This document shows, in pieces, positions 1 to 7,845 of a stretch of DNA of 64,000 bases (its first letter is position 1; the number at the start of each line of letters is the position of its first letter). The notes below the pieces were generated by a model. That model was not told the origin of the DNA and did no database searches. It saw nothing but the letters and a program-made list of their open reading frames with translations. Source of the stretch: Pseudomonadota bacterium (GTDB taxonomy: Bacteria > Bdellovibrionota > Bacteriovoracia > Bacteriovoracales > Bacteriovoracaceae); contig JAIYDL010000015.1 of the NCBI GenBank assembly GCA_027487515.1, positions 62,001 to 126,000 of the forward strand, read 5' to 3'. Position numbers and translations under genes: made by a program.

Positions 1-216
1 ACAGTGCGCGTAGACGATGTCCATGCCTTCCCCGGTCACATCGCCTGTGACGCCGCGTCCCGATCGGAGTTAGTCATTCCCCTGAAGCAAGGGTCCACGG
101 TGAAGGCAATCCTTGATCTCGATTCGCCAACCCCGGGGAGATTCTCCGACCGTGACGCTGCCGAACTCACGAAGATCGTCGAACGTTTGGCTACGCGGCT
201 GTTTCCAGCGCCGTAA
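1..216 (+). CDS. msrC: Free methionine-(R)-sulfoxide reductase, GAF-domain type (C-terminal part, cut by window edge)
   Basis: This is the last 70 or so residues of a GAF-domain enzyme that reduces free L-methionine-(R)-S-oxide in the cytoplasm. The stretch VHAFPGHIACDAASRSE followed by a VLDLDSP-like segment (here ILDLDSPTPGRF) is the family signature, and the Cys in GHIACD corresponds to the catalytic cysteine of the fRMsr/YebR family. The frame is open to the left edge, so the N-terminus and the two other conserved cysteines lie outside the window. Its 3' end overlaps the convergent MFS gene by 26 bp. The family call is firm, while substrate specificity is inferred from the family. Confidence 0.85.
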   Translation, partial: TVRVDDVHAFPGHIACDAASRSELVIPLKQGSTVKAILDLDSPTPGRFSDRDAAELTKIVERLATRLFPAP

Positions 217-1450
217 CCAGCACCGGCTTCTTCTCCCGGTCTTCTTTCCGGAAAAACTTGTAGTACAGCGCGATCGCCAGGGCGTAGAAAACACCGGCGA
301 CGTAGAACGTTGGTCCGAAGGAGTAAGCTTCAATCATGTAGCCCCCGAGCCGGGTGCTCGTGGTGTAGACCAGGTGGTAGAAGAAAAGGATCGTCGCCGA
401 CGCGAAGACGCACTCTTTCTCCCGCACGTGCTCCATCTCAAACATACTCGTGATGGGGCCCGACATGTTCATCAGCATTCCTCGCATGAAGAAGCAGCTC
501 AGCACGAGGGTCACGTTCCCCGTGAGTCCCATTGCCACCATGAACGGGACAGAGAGAAGCCCGGTGGTCACGATGAACTTCAGCGGCGTGGTCTTTCGGA
601 TCAGGGCCGGTGTGATAAAAATTCCGAGGAAGATGAAGAACTGGAGGAGCGCGTAGGCGACGCCGATCATTTCTGTGGAGAGCCGGAACTTCTCCTTGAG
701 GTAGAGGTTCATGAAGGGCACGATGAGGCCTCCACCGAAGGCGAGGCAGAGCTTCGGGAGGATGAGCCGTGCCAGCGTGTTCCATTCTTTTTCTCGGAGT
801 CCTTCGAAGATCCGTTTTTTGACTCGAGGGATAGGGACTCGCTCGATCCGGAGGAAGATGAGGTTTGAGGCGATGACGGTGCCGAGTGCCAGGATGATCG
901 AGGCTCGATAGACATCGATGCGCGTGAGCGACGGCACGAGGCCGTGGATCATTTCAGGAAGATAACCCCCGGCAAGGTAGCCAACCAGGTGAGCGATGAT
1001 GTTCATGGAGGAGTTTAGAGTGAAGAGGTGGACTCGCTCCTCGGGACATGAGTTCCGGAGGTAGAACGGCGAGACGGAGATGTTGAACAGTGCCTGAAAC
1101 ATGCTGGCGAGGAGGCCAAAGGCAAAGAGGGAGCCTTCTTCGACGTTGGTAACCTGGAGCGTGTAGAACAGGGCCGAGAGGAAGAGGCCAGTGATGACCA
1201 GAGGCTTCACGTGAAACTTATCGATGATCAGTGCCGCCGGAATCGCCATGAGCGAGATCCCCAGTGAGGTCGTGGAGATGAGGCCCCCGATGACGGATTC
1301 GCCGAAGCCGAGCTCCTTTAAGTAGAGGTTGAAAAGAAGTCCATAGATGGACATGCCCATGCCTTGGATAGCGTTCCCGATGAGGAAGAGTTTTACATTG
1401 GTGGAAAACTGGCAGAAGTGGGCGTGATAGGAGCGGACCATGAATACCAT
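191..1450 (-). CDS. MFS transporter, 12-TM
   Basis: A 419-residue integral membrane protein with about twelve hydrophobic segments. A first helix near residues 20-40 and a basic intracellular loop (IDKFHVKPL) after the third helix resemble the MFS loop 2-3 region. The fold argues for an inner-membrane secondary transporter, but nothing in the sequence identifies the substrate. The start at 1450 has an AGGG about 10 nt upstream, and an in-frame ATG three codons later is an alternative. The gene is transcribed away from the kelch-protein gene (about 127 bp between starts) and overlaps the msrC 3' end. Confidence 0.8.
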   Translation of the reverse strand: MVFMVRSYHAHFCQFSTNVKLFLIGNAIQGMGMSIYGLLFNLYLKELGFGESVIGGLISTTSLGISLMAIPAALIIDKFHVKPLVITGLFLSALFYTLQVTNVEEGSLFAFGLLASMFQALFNISVSPFYLRNSCPEERVHLFTLNSSMNIIAHLVGYLAGGYLPEMIHGLVPSLTRIDVYRASIILALGTVIASNLIFLRIERVPIPRVKKRIFEGLREKEWNTLARLILPKLCLAFGGGLIVPFMNLYLKEKFRLSTEMIGVAYALLQFFIFLGIFITPALIRKTTPLKFIVTTGLLSVPFMVAMGLTGNVTLVLSCFFMRGMLMNMSGPITSMFEMEHVREKECVFASATILFFYHLVYTTSTRLGGYMIEAYSFGPTFYVAGVFYALAIALYYKFFRKEDREKKPVLVTALETAA

Positions 1451-1577
1451 CTTAGCTTTTCCCTAGATTGATTCCTACGTGGGAAAAAAATATTTTGGCA
1501 CTCTGTGTAGGGCGATTTTGTTTGATCGGTCAAACAGGGAGGCGATATCATTCTCAGGAATCATAAAAGGGGTCCTC

Positions 1578-3446
1578 ATGAAGCGTCTGGTGTTCTGCTT
1601 GTTTACTCTTTCAGTCTCAGCGGCAGCGTTCGCCGATTTTGTTTACATGAAAGAGGACGCAATCTCGAAGTCGGTGGTTTTACGAGGCGAGGACCAGTCC
1701 GTTCGTACACTCAATGACGACCGACCTGGAGTCTGGGCCATTTACCCGGACGTCTCCGCGGATGGCAACGAGGTCATCTTTAGCGAAGGCACAGGACAGG
1801 ACGATCTCCACCTCACTTACAAAGATCTCCGCAAAAGCTTGACTCAAAGATTCAACCTTCCACAGAAGGGCATGCTCCTCCATCCGAAGTTCTCCAAGAA
1901 TGGTCAGTGGATTTTCTACTCTGCTCCAGGCCCCCGGGGAAGAAACGTCATTTGGTTCTTCGACCGCGAGGCCACCGTTCGGACCCAGGGAACTCATCTT
2001 TCCGACTTCTCGCTGGAGACCGCGAGCATGCTCTCCGACGAAGAAGCGTACTTCCCTCGTCCATCGTCAGATGGGAACTTCGTGGTTTACCAGCGAAATA
2101 GTGGAGGGAAAAAAGAAATCATCCTCTTGGACCGGATCGAAGGAAAACAGAAAGTCCTTGCCGAGGGCATGTCTCCGGCACTCTCCTTTGATGAACGGCA
2201 GATCGCGTTCACCGCGAAGACCGATGGCAGCTGGAACGTGTTCGTGGTCGATCGCGTGAGCGGTGAAGTCCGGCAGGTGACGAAAGATCCGCGGGATGAA
2301 ATGGCCCCCACCTTCCGGCCCGATGGCACTCTCGTCTTCGCCTCCAATCGAGAAGGGAATTTTCAACTTTTCCGAGTAACTGAAACTGGCTGGGAGAAGC
2401 TCACGACGGAGGCGAGCGCCGATGTGTATTCGCCGCAGTTCTCGGGAGAGACCTCCTATGAGCAAAATCTTCGGGCGCCCTTCATCGGTGCCGCACGCTC
2501 ATCGTTTGGAACCGTTGCCCATGAAGGAAAGATCTACATGGCCGGGGGCCACATGGGTGCCGAGCACACGTATCCGCCGGAGTCGTTCTCGGATGCCTTC
2601 ATGGCTTACGACGTCGCTACTGATTCCTGGAAAGAGCTCGCGCCGAGGCCCCGGAAGGCGCATGGGTTTCAGATCGCGGCCTTCGGTAACTACGTCTACG
2701 CTTTCGGTGGCTTCGCCTACTCTCCGGACCACAAGCCGCGGTGGAAGTCTCTGGCCGAGATCGACCGCTACGACATCCGGACGAACTCCTGGGAAACGAT
2801 CGGTGCCCTCGCCGAGCCTCGGTCATCGAACGCGGCCGTGACCATTGACGGGAAGGTTTATCTCGTCGGTGGCTGGAACAGTACGCCGAAGTTTGAAAAC
2901 GACGCCGACGGGAAGTTTCTTGAGACCATCGAGGTCTTTGATCTCGCGACAGAGAAAGTGGGCCTTGCCGGGTTCCAGATTCCGCTTCCCCTCCGGCGCG
3001 CCTTCACGGGCATTGAACATGACGGAAAGATTCTTCTCATCGGTGGCCTCGGTGAAGGGGCGACACACTTCGAGCTCTTGAACCGAGTGACGGAGATAAA
3101 TCCGGTGACCGGAGAAGCGCGGGAACTGACACCGCTCCCGTTTGCGACCTTCGCACCGGCGGCGGAGATTCTCAAGGGAGAGCTTCTGGTGTTCGGAGGA
3201 ATGTTCAAAACAGGGACATGGGATTACGAGTACGTCTCACACGTCTACGGGATGCGCTTGGACAAGAAAACCTGGCGCCACACAGGAAGATCCCTCAAGG
3301 AGACGAAAGGGTTTTCGCAGGTGTTTCACGTGACGCCAGAGACCCTCGGGATTCTCGGCGGGCACCACTACTCTCAGGGAATGGACACTCCAGTGAAGAC
3401 GTTTGAAGTGCTGAAGATAAACGCATCAGGGATGGATCCTCGGTAA
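1578..3446 (+). CDS. Secreted TolB-like / kelch beta-propeller protein
   Basis: A 622-residue exported protein with a signal peptide (MKRLVFCLFTLSVSAAAFA, cut before DFVY). Residues about 30-300 contain WD40-like/TolB-type repeats (SADGNEVIFSEG, SSDGNFVVYQRN, RPDGTLVFASNREG). Residues about 310-610 contain kelch repeats (KIYMAGGHMG, YVYAFGGFAY, KVYLVGGWN, KILLIGGLG, ELLVFGGMF, LGILGGHH). Two propellers in tandem suggest a periplasmic or surface binding protein; no enzyme motif was seen. The start at 1578 is chosen because a signal peptide follows directly and AAAAGGGG lies just upstream; an in-frame start about 33 codons earlier lacks these. Confidence 0.75.
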   Translation: MKRLVFCLFTLSVSAAAFADFVYMKEDAISKSVVLRGEDQSVRTLNDDRPGVWAIYPDVSADGNEVIFSEGTGQDDLHLTYKDLRKSLTQRFNLPQKGMLLHPKFSKNGQWIFYSAPGPRGRNVIWFFDREATVRTQGTHLSDFSLETASMLSDEEAYFPRPSSDGNFVVYQRNSGGKKEIILLDRIEGKQKVLAEGMSPALSFDERQIAFTAKTDGSWNVFVVDRVSGEVRQVTKDPRDEMAPTFRPDGTLVFASNREGNFQLFRVTETGWEKLTTEASADVYSPQFSGETSYEQNLRAPFIGAARSSFGTVAHEGKIYMAGGHMGAEHTYPPESFSDAFMAYDVATDSWKELAPRPRKAHGFQIAAFGNYVYAFGGFAYSPDHKPRWKSLAEIDRYDIRTNSWETIGALAEPRSSNAAVTIDGKVYLVGGWNSTPKFENDADGKFLETIEVFDLATEKVGLAGFQIPLPLRRAFTGIEHDGKILLIGGLGEGATHFELLNRVTEINPVTGEARELTPLPFATFAPAAEILKGELLVFGGMFKTGTWDYEYVSHVYGMRLDKKTWRHTGRSLKETKGFSQVFHVTPETLGILGGHHYSQGMDTPVKTFEVLKINASGMDPR

Positions 3447-3480
3447 GCCGAGGAGTCCTCCGTTGAAGGGATGCGTTAAC

Positions 3481-4002
3481 ATGCGAGAGCGCATGAAGAT
3501 CATAGTCTTAAGTATGAGTTTACTCTCATGCACGCTGGCCTGGAGCGGGACGAAAGAGAGCGAGCAAGACAAACGGCACGCTGGTCCGGGTGCTCATTGC
3601 TGGGGCGGATCCCAGGCCGACAACTGGGAGTGTTTTGAGAAAGTAGAACAAGAAGTAGATAAGAAGTTTAAACTAGAAATCTCTCACTTCGACCTGGCAC
3701 TCAAACAGTGGGATGAAGACTTCCGTTTCATAAAAGAGGCCCGGAGATCTCTCCAGAGGTTCGAAAGTAGAATCATCGATTACGCCAACGCCAAGGCAGA
3801 CTTCGCTTCCGCGCTTTCTGGTGGTTCGGCCGGCAACTCAAATCGCATCGCCCAATTGCAGGCAAGGATCGCAGTAAAGATCGCAGTCACTCACGATCTA
3901 GTGGATCTACGCAAAGGCTTGAGACAGAAAGTTCTGACGACTTCACCGGCAGGTAAAAATCAGGGGGCTCTTCTGAAGAAAAAAACGCCGAACACTCACT
4001 AA
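3481..4002 (+). CDS. Small exported protein of unknown function
   Basis: About 173 residues with a hydrophobic N-terminus (MKIIVLSMSLLSCTLAWSG). Either signal peptidase I cleavage after AWS or lipoprotein processing at the LLSC cysteine is possible. The body is charged and probably mostly helical, with a Cys pair near residues 40-50 (HCWGG, WECFE). I recognise no family. Start choice is uncertain: ATG 3481 has GAAGGG about 10 nt upstream, and a TTG at 3463 preceded by AGGAG is possible but would precede the hydrophobic segment with unneeded residues. It follows the kelch gene by 34 bp on the same strand and could be co-transcribed. Confidence 0.6.
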   Translation: MRERMKIIVLSMSLLSCTLAWSGTKESEQDKRHAGPGAHCWGGSQADNWECFEKVEQEVDKKFKLEISHFDLALKQWDEDFRFIKEARRSLQRFESRIIDYANAKADFASALSGGSAGNSNRIAQLQARIAVKIAVTHDLVDLRKGLRQKVLTTSPAGKNQGALLKKKTPNTH

Positions 4003-4077
4003 GGGATCAAAATTCGAGGGTCTTCTGATGAGACCGATGTTCAACGGGCGCGGATACAAGTCCAGGGGCTAGGTCGC

Positions 4078-4106
4078 GGAGTGCTAGACGAAGCATCTAG
4101 CACTCC
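4078..4106. terminator. Perfect 11-bp hairpin between convergent genes
   Basis: GGAGTGCTAGA (4078-4088) and TCTAGCACTCC (4096-4106) are exact inverted repeats with a 7-nt loop. They sit between the plus-strand gene ending at 4002 and the minus-strand gene ending at 4129. No T-run follows on either strand, so intrinsic termination is uncertain; it may instead protect mRNA 3' ends. Confidence 0.45.
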
Positions 4107-4128
4107 AAGGATCCTGAGCTCAACGAGA

Positions 4129-4707
4129 CTACTGTCCCCCTGCGCAGGAGAAGCTAACGGCGCTCACAATGATGGGATACCGATAGAATGAAACTTCGCT
4201 CCAGTCGAAATTAACCCCATCTGAGATCACACCACTGTTCTTTCTAAATTCTTCTTTCCAGGTGTCAGAGGAACGAAGCGGGAGCTGGTAATTTAATGAC
4301 CTTGATCGGTAGCTTGGTGTCGAAAGAACGTAGTCCACGAGACCCTCTCTCCAAGCACGGGAACTGAACCTCCCCGGGGCATAAAGCCGAATCTCTAATT
4401 GCCTTTGGTTATACCCTTGGTGGTAGCTCTCTTCTATCAAATCCTTAAACAGGAAACGTGTCTCCTGAGGGAAATTACCTGTGCCGGGTTCCGGAAGAGT
4501 AAACTCCTCGATCTGCGGGATAAGGAATGATCTGGTGAACGACCTCTGTTCTGGAGTCAAGCGGACTCGCTCAGTTCTCCTAATCTCACTGTATACTCTC
4601 TGATCCCAGAGAAGAATGAACCGGGAATTCACATTGCACTCAATCGATTTCCCATAAACCATTCCAGTGCCATGGGCCAGTATCAAAAAGAAACCTATTT
4701 TTTTCAT
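4129..4707 (-). CDS. Exported protein of unknown function
   Basis: A 192-residue protein with a signal peptide (MKKIGFFLILAHGTGMVYG). Two cysteines, one just after the predicted mature start (IECN) and one at the C-terminus (FSCAGG), could form a disulfide joining the ends. No family is recognised. The start at 4707 is well supported by AAGGAG 6 nt upstream. It lies downstream of another small secreted-protein gene on the same strand, with about 46 bp between them. Confidence 0.65.
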   Translation of the reverse strand: MKKIGFFLILAHGTGMVYGKSIECNVNSRFILLWDQRVYSEIRRTERVRLTPEQRSFTRSFLIPQIEEFTLPEPGTGNFPQETRFLFKDLIEESYHQGYNQRQLEIRLYAPGRFSSRAWREGLVDYVLSTPSYRSRSLNYQLPLRSSDTWKEEFRKNSGVISDGVNFDWSEVSFYRYPIIVSAVSFSCAGGQ

Positions 4708-4753
4708 TCTGCTCTCCTTATGATTCAATACCTTTAAAATCCACTAAACGCTT

Positions 4754-5365
4754 CTACACTTCAACCGCTGTGGCCCCTGATTGGCGAGGAGATGACGAAT
4801 CCCCAGTGTCCTCTGCCTTGGGGACGAGGGAGTGGTCACTGTCATTGATCTGAGGCCCCACGATGGCCGGAAGAGCGCGCAGAGATTCTCCGATTCCATG
4901 GGAGACCCGGGTTCCGCACAACGACTCGGAGACCGGTCTTCCGAAGTTAAGAACTTGATTCGAGATCGAGGAGTGCTCGTAACACTGCAAAGGGGAGCCG
5001 TTCAGACTTTTGAATTCATAGTAGACGGGTCTTCGCCCGGGGCACAAAGAATTGGAAACCGTGGCCCCTCCCTTGAGCATCCGGTTATCGGTTGCAGAGA
5101 ACTTAAAACAGTAGACCGTATCGAGTTGGCTATTCATCCTTTGATGAGACCACTGGAAGTAATACCCCTCGCGATTCTGACAGAGATCAAAAGCTACGGA
5201 CCTTCCGTCATTCAGCATCCGGTGGGTGGACGCTGAAAACTGGAAGCAATCAATTCTGCCGGTTCCGGAGGGTCTAAACTGATAGTAGGTAGAGCGATCC
5301 TGAGCTTGCACCCCTTGGACCAGGCTCAAACTCAAAAGGCATAAGACCTGAACTGTTCTTTTCAC
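4754..5365 (-). CDS. Secreted protein with three Cys-containing tandem repeats
   Basis: A 203-residue exported protein starting at GTG 5365 (AGGGAGA 6-7 nt upstream) with a signal peptide ending near VQGVQA. The mature part has three repeats of about 40-48 residues with the pattern YY-x-F/W ... C-[FY]-x-[FH]-[SA] ... R/Q-[MV]-L-x-x-G-x-x-V ... LC: around YYQFRP to DLCQ, YYFQWS to SLCP, and YYEFKS to SLCG. Each repeat carries two Cys, consistent with one intra-repeat disulfide. A Pro/Ser/Asp-rich tail follows. I do not recognise the family; extracellular binding is a guess from architecture. Confidence 0.65.
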   Translation of the reverse strand: MKRTVQVLCLLSLSLVQGVQAQDRSTYYQFRPSGTGRIDCFQFSASTHRMLNDGRSVAFDLCQNREGYYFQWSHQRMNSQLDTVYCFKFSATDNRMLKGGATVSNSLCPGRRPVYYEFKSLNGSPLQCYEHSSISNQVLNFGRPVSESLCGTRVSHGIGESLRALPAIVGPQINDSDHSLVPKAEDTGDSSSPRQSGATAVEV

Positions 5366-5571
5366 GGTGACTCTCCCTTCGTACATGGACATTTCGAGGA
5401 CACAAAGGTTAAGCAAACCTCGTGCCAGAGAAGGTCCTAGGATTCGATGGCTTTCGTAGAAGAATTTTGCAAAATCTCCACGTACCGATCAATTTTTAGA
5501 CACAAGGGGCCACGTCGTTGGGAGGATCATCTCAGGGTAGGACCTTGTGTTTTGGCGTCCGGGAGTTCACC

Positions 5572-6402
5572 ATGAGATCCATGACAATCACGTTTCAGAC
5601 TTTGGCACGCCCGCTAACCCTTTTTCTGTGTCTCATGAGCATCCAAAATGGGGCGGAGGCAAAACCTTCCAAAACCGTAGATTCTTTTCATCGCAAGAGC
5701 GAGAAGTATACGATCACCGTCGTTAAAAGTGACATCCACACCGCCGTGGAAAAAGGGATGAAGCTCGCCTATGCCCTCCGCCGGAACGGCAAGGTTGTTC
5801 GGCCGAACGACTTACGAGCAGGGACGCTCCTCGGGTGCGGGTATCCTGAGATACTCCTCAAGCGCATAGAACTAGCCGACGGACCTTGGGGGTGGATGGT
5901 TGCGACGGGAGGAATTTGTGGCAATACGTTCTCTTATAAACTCCATCTCGTCGTTGTTCGTCCCGGCGAAGACGAATACGACCTGACCGAAATAATTGCG
6001 AAGAATCTACCTGTGCTTCGGAAGCCCGGGCAGAAACTTCAGTTTTGGTACCAGAAGCAAGTCTGGGGAACAGGTGGAACTGCGATGAGCTTCTTCGTTC
6101 CTCAGCTCCTAGAGTATGACATCACCTACAACACCTTCGATCGCCCCAAGCTTCCGAGTGATTTTTCTCTCTGGCCGAAACTTGAATTCATGAGTTTCCC
6201 TGGAATGTACGTTGCGGGGTTAGAGGACAGCAATGCCGAGGTGATGAAACTGGCGGTAGAAAAATTTTTTGATCCGGTCGAGGCAAAGAAAACTTACGGC
6301 GCTCAGGGACTTCCAACGACGAAACAAGAAGCCATGGTGCAAGTGCGGGCGATCCAGGCCCTGACGCCGCTCTTCGATTCGGTGCGGTCGGAGATTCGTT
6401 AG
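5572..6402 (+). CDS. Exported protein of unknown function
   Basis: A 276-residue protein with an N-terminal hydrophobic signal (about residues 10-30, ending near GAEA). The start at 5572 has GGGAG about 7 nt upstream. The body contains a segment with two Cys (GCGYPE and ATGGICGNTF) and a Trp/Phe-rich middle (GPWGWM, LQFWYQKQVW). No catalytic motif was identified. The gene is divergent from the three-repeat protein gene at 5365. Confidence 0.6.
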   Translation: MRSMTITFQTLARPLTLFLCLMSIQNGAEAKPSKTVDSFHRKSEKYTITVVKSDIHTAVEKGMKLAYALRRNGKVVRPNDLRAGTLLGCGYPEILLKRIELADGPWGWMVATGGICGNTFSYKLHLVVVRPGEDEYDLTEIIAKNLPVLRKPGQKLQFWYQKQVWGTGGTAMSFFVPQLLEYDITYNTFDRPKLPSDFSLWPKLEFMSFPGMYVAGLEDSNAEVMKLAVEKFFDPVEAKKTYGAQGLPTTKQEAMVQVRAIQALTPLFDSVRSEIR

Positions 6403-6816
6403 TCTACCGAGAGCATCTCAAACCGAAGACCTCACTCGAGTGATCAATCTAATTGAATCAGACGCCAAATTATCCATCGTTCGGGAGCAACCGCGCCGAT
6501 GAATCCGCCACATTACAGTTTTTCCACTCTTTATTCGGCATCCAGAAGTCCTTGATCAAATGCGCATGGCCTTTGAAATGGGTGTGGAAATTGTAATTTC
6601 GAACCCCGATGTTCAATCACTAAGTAACCAAGAATGACTTAATCTTTAGCGACTTAAAGGTCGCTAATGGAACCGGGGGTAAAGCGACCTTATTTTGCTG
6701 CTGTCAAAGAACGCTATTAAACTTTTCTCAAAGACGTCTGGGACGCGGCTCTAGACCAAGAGGGTGGGTGTCCCTCGAAAGTACCCAGATGTCGCCTTTA
6801 GGAAGTTCTGCCGGCA
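6403..6816. other. Gene-free stretch with asnB relic and hairpin
   Basis: No intact gene is seen. The stretch holds the asnB 3' relic (6470-6580) and a perfect inverted repeat TTAGCGAC / GTCGCTAA (6646-6653 and 6660-6667, 6-nt loop) without a clear T-run. The remainder is AT-rich sequence. Confidence 0.6.
6470..6580 (-). pseudogene. Relic of the 3' end of an asparagine synthetase gene
   Basis: Read on the minus strand this stretch encodes the final 36 codons of an AsnB-like protein plus its own TAA stop at 6470-6472. It begins HFKGHAHLIKDFWMPNKEW and ends ARLLPNDG. The intact asnB at 7846-9441 ends with nearly the same residues (only a few substitutions, then PNYGKSGI). Similarity stops abruptly at the first His codon (6580). 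No start, glutaminase domain or synthetase core is present, so this is a decayed fragment of a second copy. Confidence 0.8.
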
Positions 6817-7275
6817 TCAATAATAACTTCGCCTGTTTCGGGATCGCATCTCTCGCTGCTGCCGCTGCTCATCCAAGCGTATTCGGTCTTGTAATTCCTG
6901 TGCCCTCAGCCTCTCTTCACGCTGGCGGTTACGGGATGCCTCCAGCTCCCGCTGCTGATGCTCGCGTAAGCGGTTCCTCATTTCCCGATCCCTCAGACTC
7001 TGTTCACTCTGGCGATTACGGGATGCCTCCAGCTCCCGCTGCTGGTGCTCGCGTGAGCGGTTCCTCATTTCCAGATCCCTCCGCCTCTGTTCACCCATAT
7101 AATCATATGAGGATTGGGCATTATGGATTAGATTATCTACTTCTCCGTTTTCCGAGCTAGCTGGATCGTCGCAGTCATCGACGGCTAATCTTACTGCTCC
7201 GACGCCGATCGCACCTGCGGGTGTACTTAGCGCAACGAGGAGGAAAGGAAACACGGCGAACTTCAGCAAATACAT
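6817..7275 (-). CDS. Exported Arg/Glu/Gln-rich coiled-coil protein
   Basis: A 152-residue protein with a signal peptide (MYLLKFAVFPFLLVALSTPAGA). An acidic linker with two Asp-Cys-Asp residues is followed from about residue 60 by a long charged helix rich in R, E and Q. The helix contains two near-identical 29-residue units (MRNR-[SL]-REHQQRELEASRNRQ) and a third degenerate one. The start at 7275 has AAGGAG 5 nt upstream. The plus-strand reading frame over the same DNA is a low-complexity shadow. Function is unknown; a periplasmic coiled-coil tether is one possibility. Confidence 0.65.
   Translation of the reverse strand: MYLLKFAVFPFLLVALSTPAGAIGVGAVRLAVDDCDDPASSENGEVDNLIHNAQSSYDYMGEQRRRDLEMRNRSREHQQRELEASRNRQSEQSLRDREMRNRLREHQQRELEASRNRQREERLRAQELQDRIRLDEQRQQREMRSRNRRSYY
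6933..7106. repeat. 87-bp direct repeat inside the coiled-coil gene
   Basis: The segment starting GGGATGCCTCCAGCTCCC at 6933 recurs at 7020, a period of exactly 87 bp (29 codons). The two copies differ at only a few bases over most of their length. A partial, more diverged third unit lies on the 6.85-6.93 kb side. Confidence 0.8.
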
Positions 7276-7845
7276 AAAACTCCTTCATCGTAGATTTTGT
7301 TCACTTCTCTGGTAAGTCGACATGCTCTTACAATTCTTCATGCGAAGTAACCTTAAGTCCCAGTACCATTACGGAGACATTCGATGAGGTCGAGCATGGA
7401 TTATCAAGAAAAAGGAGACGTTTCATAGCTACTAGATTCAGCTAGCTGTCTATGCATTCTTTCTCCGTTTACTTCTACAAATGTCACCCTCTGCGAGACT
7501 GCTTTTATTTTTATCGGCTAAGTTGGTGCAAAAGAATAATGGATAACTTAAGTCCTTAATAATATGAATCCGAGACGAGCGCAAAGAGAGGTAAGGTTAG
7601 AAAAACTCTTGTAACTAGGAAACCCCGTTCGAATCGGGGTTTCCTGTTTTGCGTGAGACTTTTAGGCCTGGAAGCTTACCGGCAAGCGAAAGCTTTCGGT
7701 GGGTCTGATGCTGCACCAAAGAAGCAACGCACTTTGAGCAATGTAGTGTTGGTTGCAGATATCTCCGGCAGAGATGACTTTATCTTAAGCGATCCTTGAC
7801 AGGTTCTGTTATCAAAAAACTCAGTACGTTAGTTAGAGGGTCTGA
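7276..7845. other. 570-bp gene-free stretch with an orphan plus-strand terminator
   Basis: No convincing reading frame is present. The only strong signal is the intrinsic terminator at 7617-7650, which no plus-strand protein gene obviously uses, so a non-coding transcript ending there is possible. A minus-strand GCCGATAA octamer at 7511-7518 lacks a matching -35. Confidence 0.5.
7617..7650 (+). terminator. Intrinsic terminator
   Basis: AGGAAACCCCG (7617-7627) pairs perfectly with CGGGGTTTCCT (7635-7645) around a 7-nt loop, followed by GTTTT. Orientation is plus strand. The nearest upstream plus-strand gene ends 1.2 kb away. Confidence 0.75.

Noticed and set aside
6768-7160. Plus-strand reading frame of Pro/Ser/Ala-rich repeats
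   Set aside because: It is antisense to the coiled-coil gene, which has a signal peptide and a strong ribosome binding site; the repeat pattern is inherited from that gene.
7511-7518. GCCGATAA octamer on the minus strand upstream of the coiled-coil gene, as a sigma-28 promoter
   Set aside because: No TAAA-like -35 at the right spacing, and the start codon is about 235 bp away.
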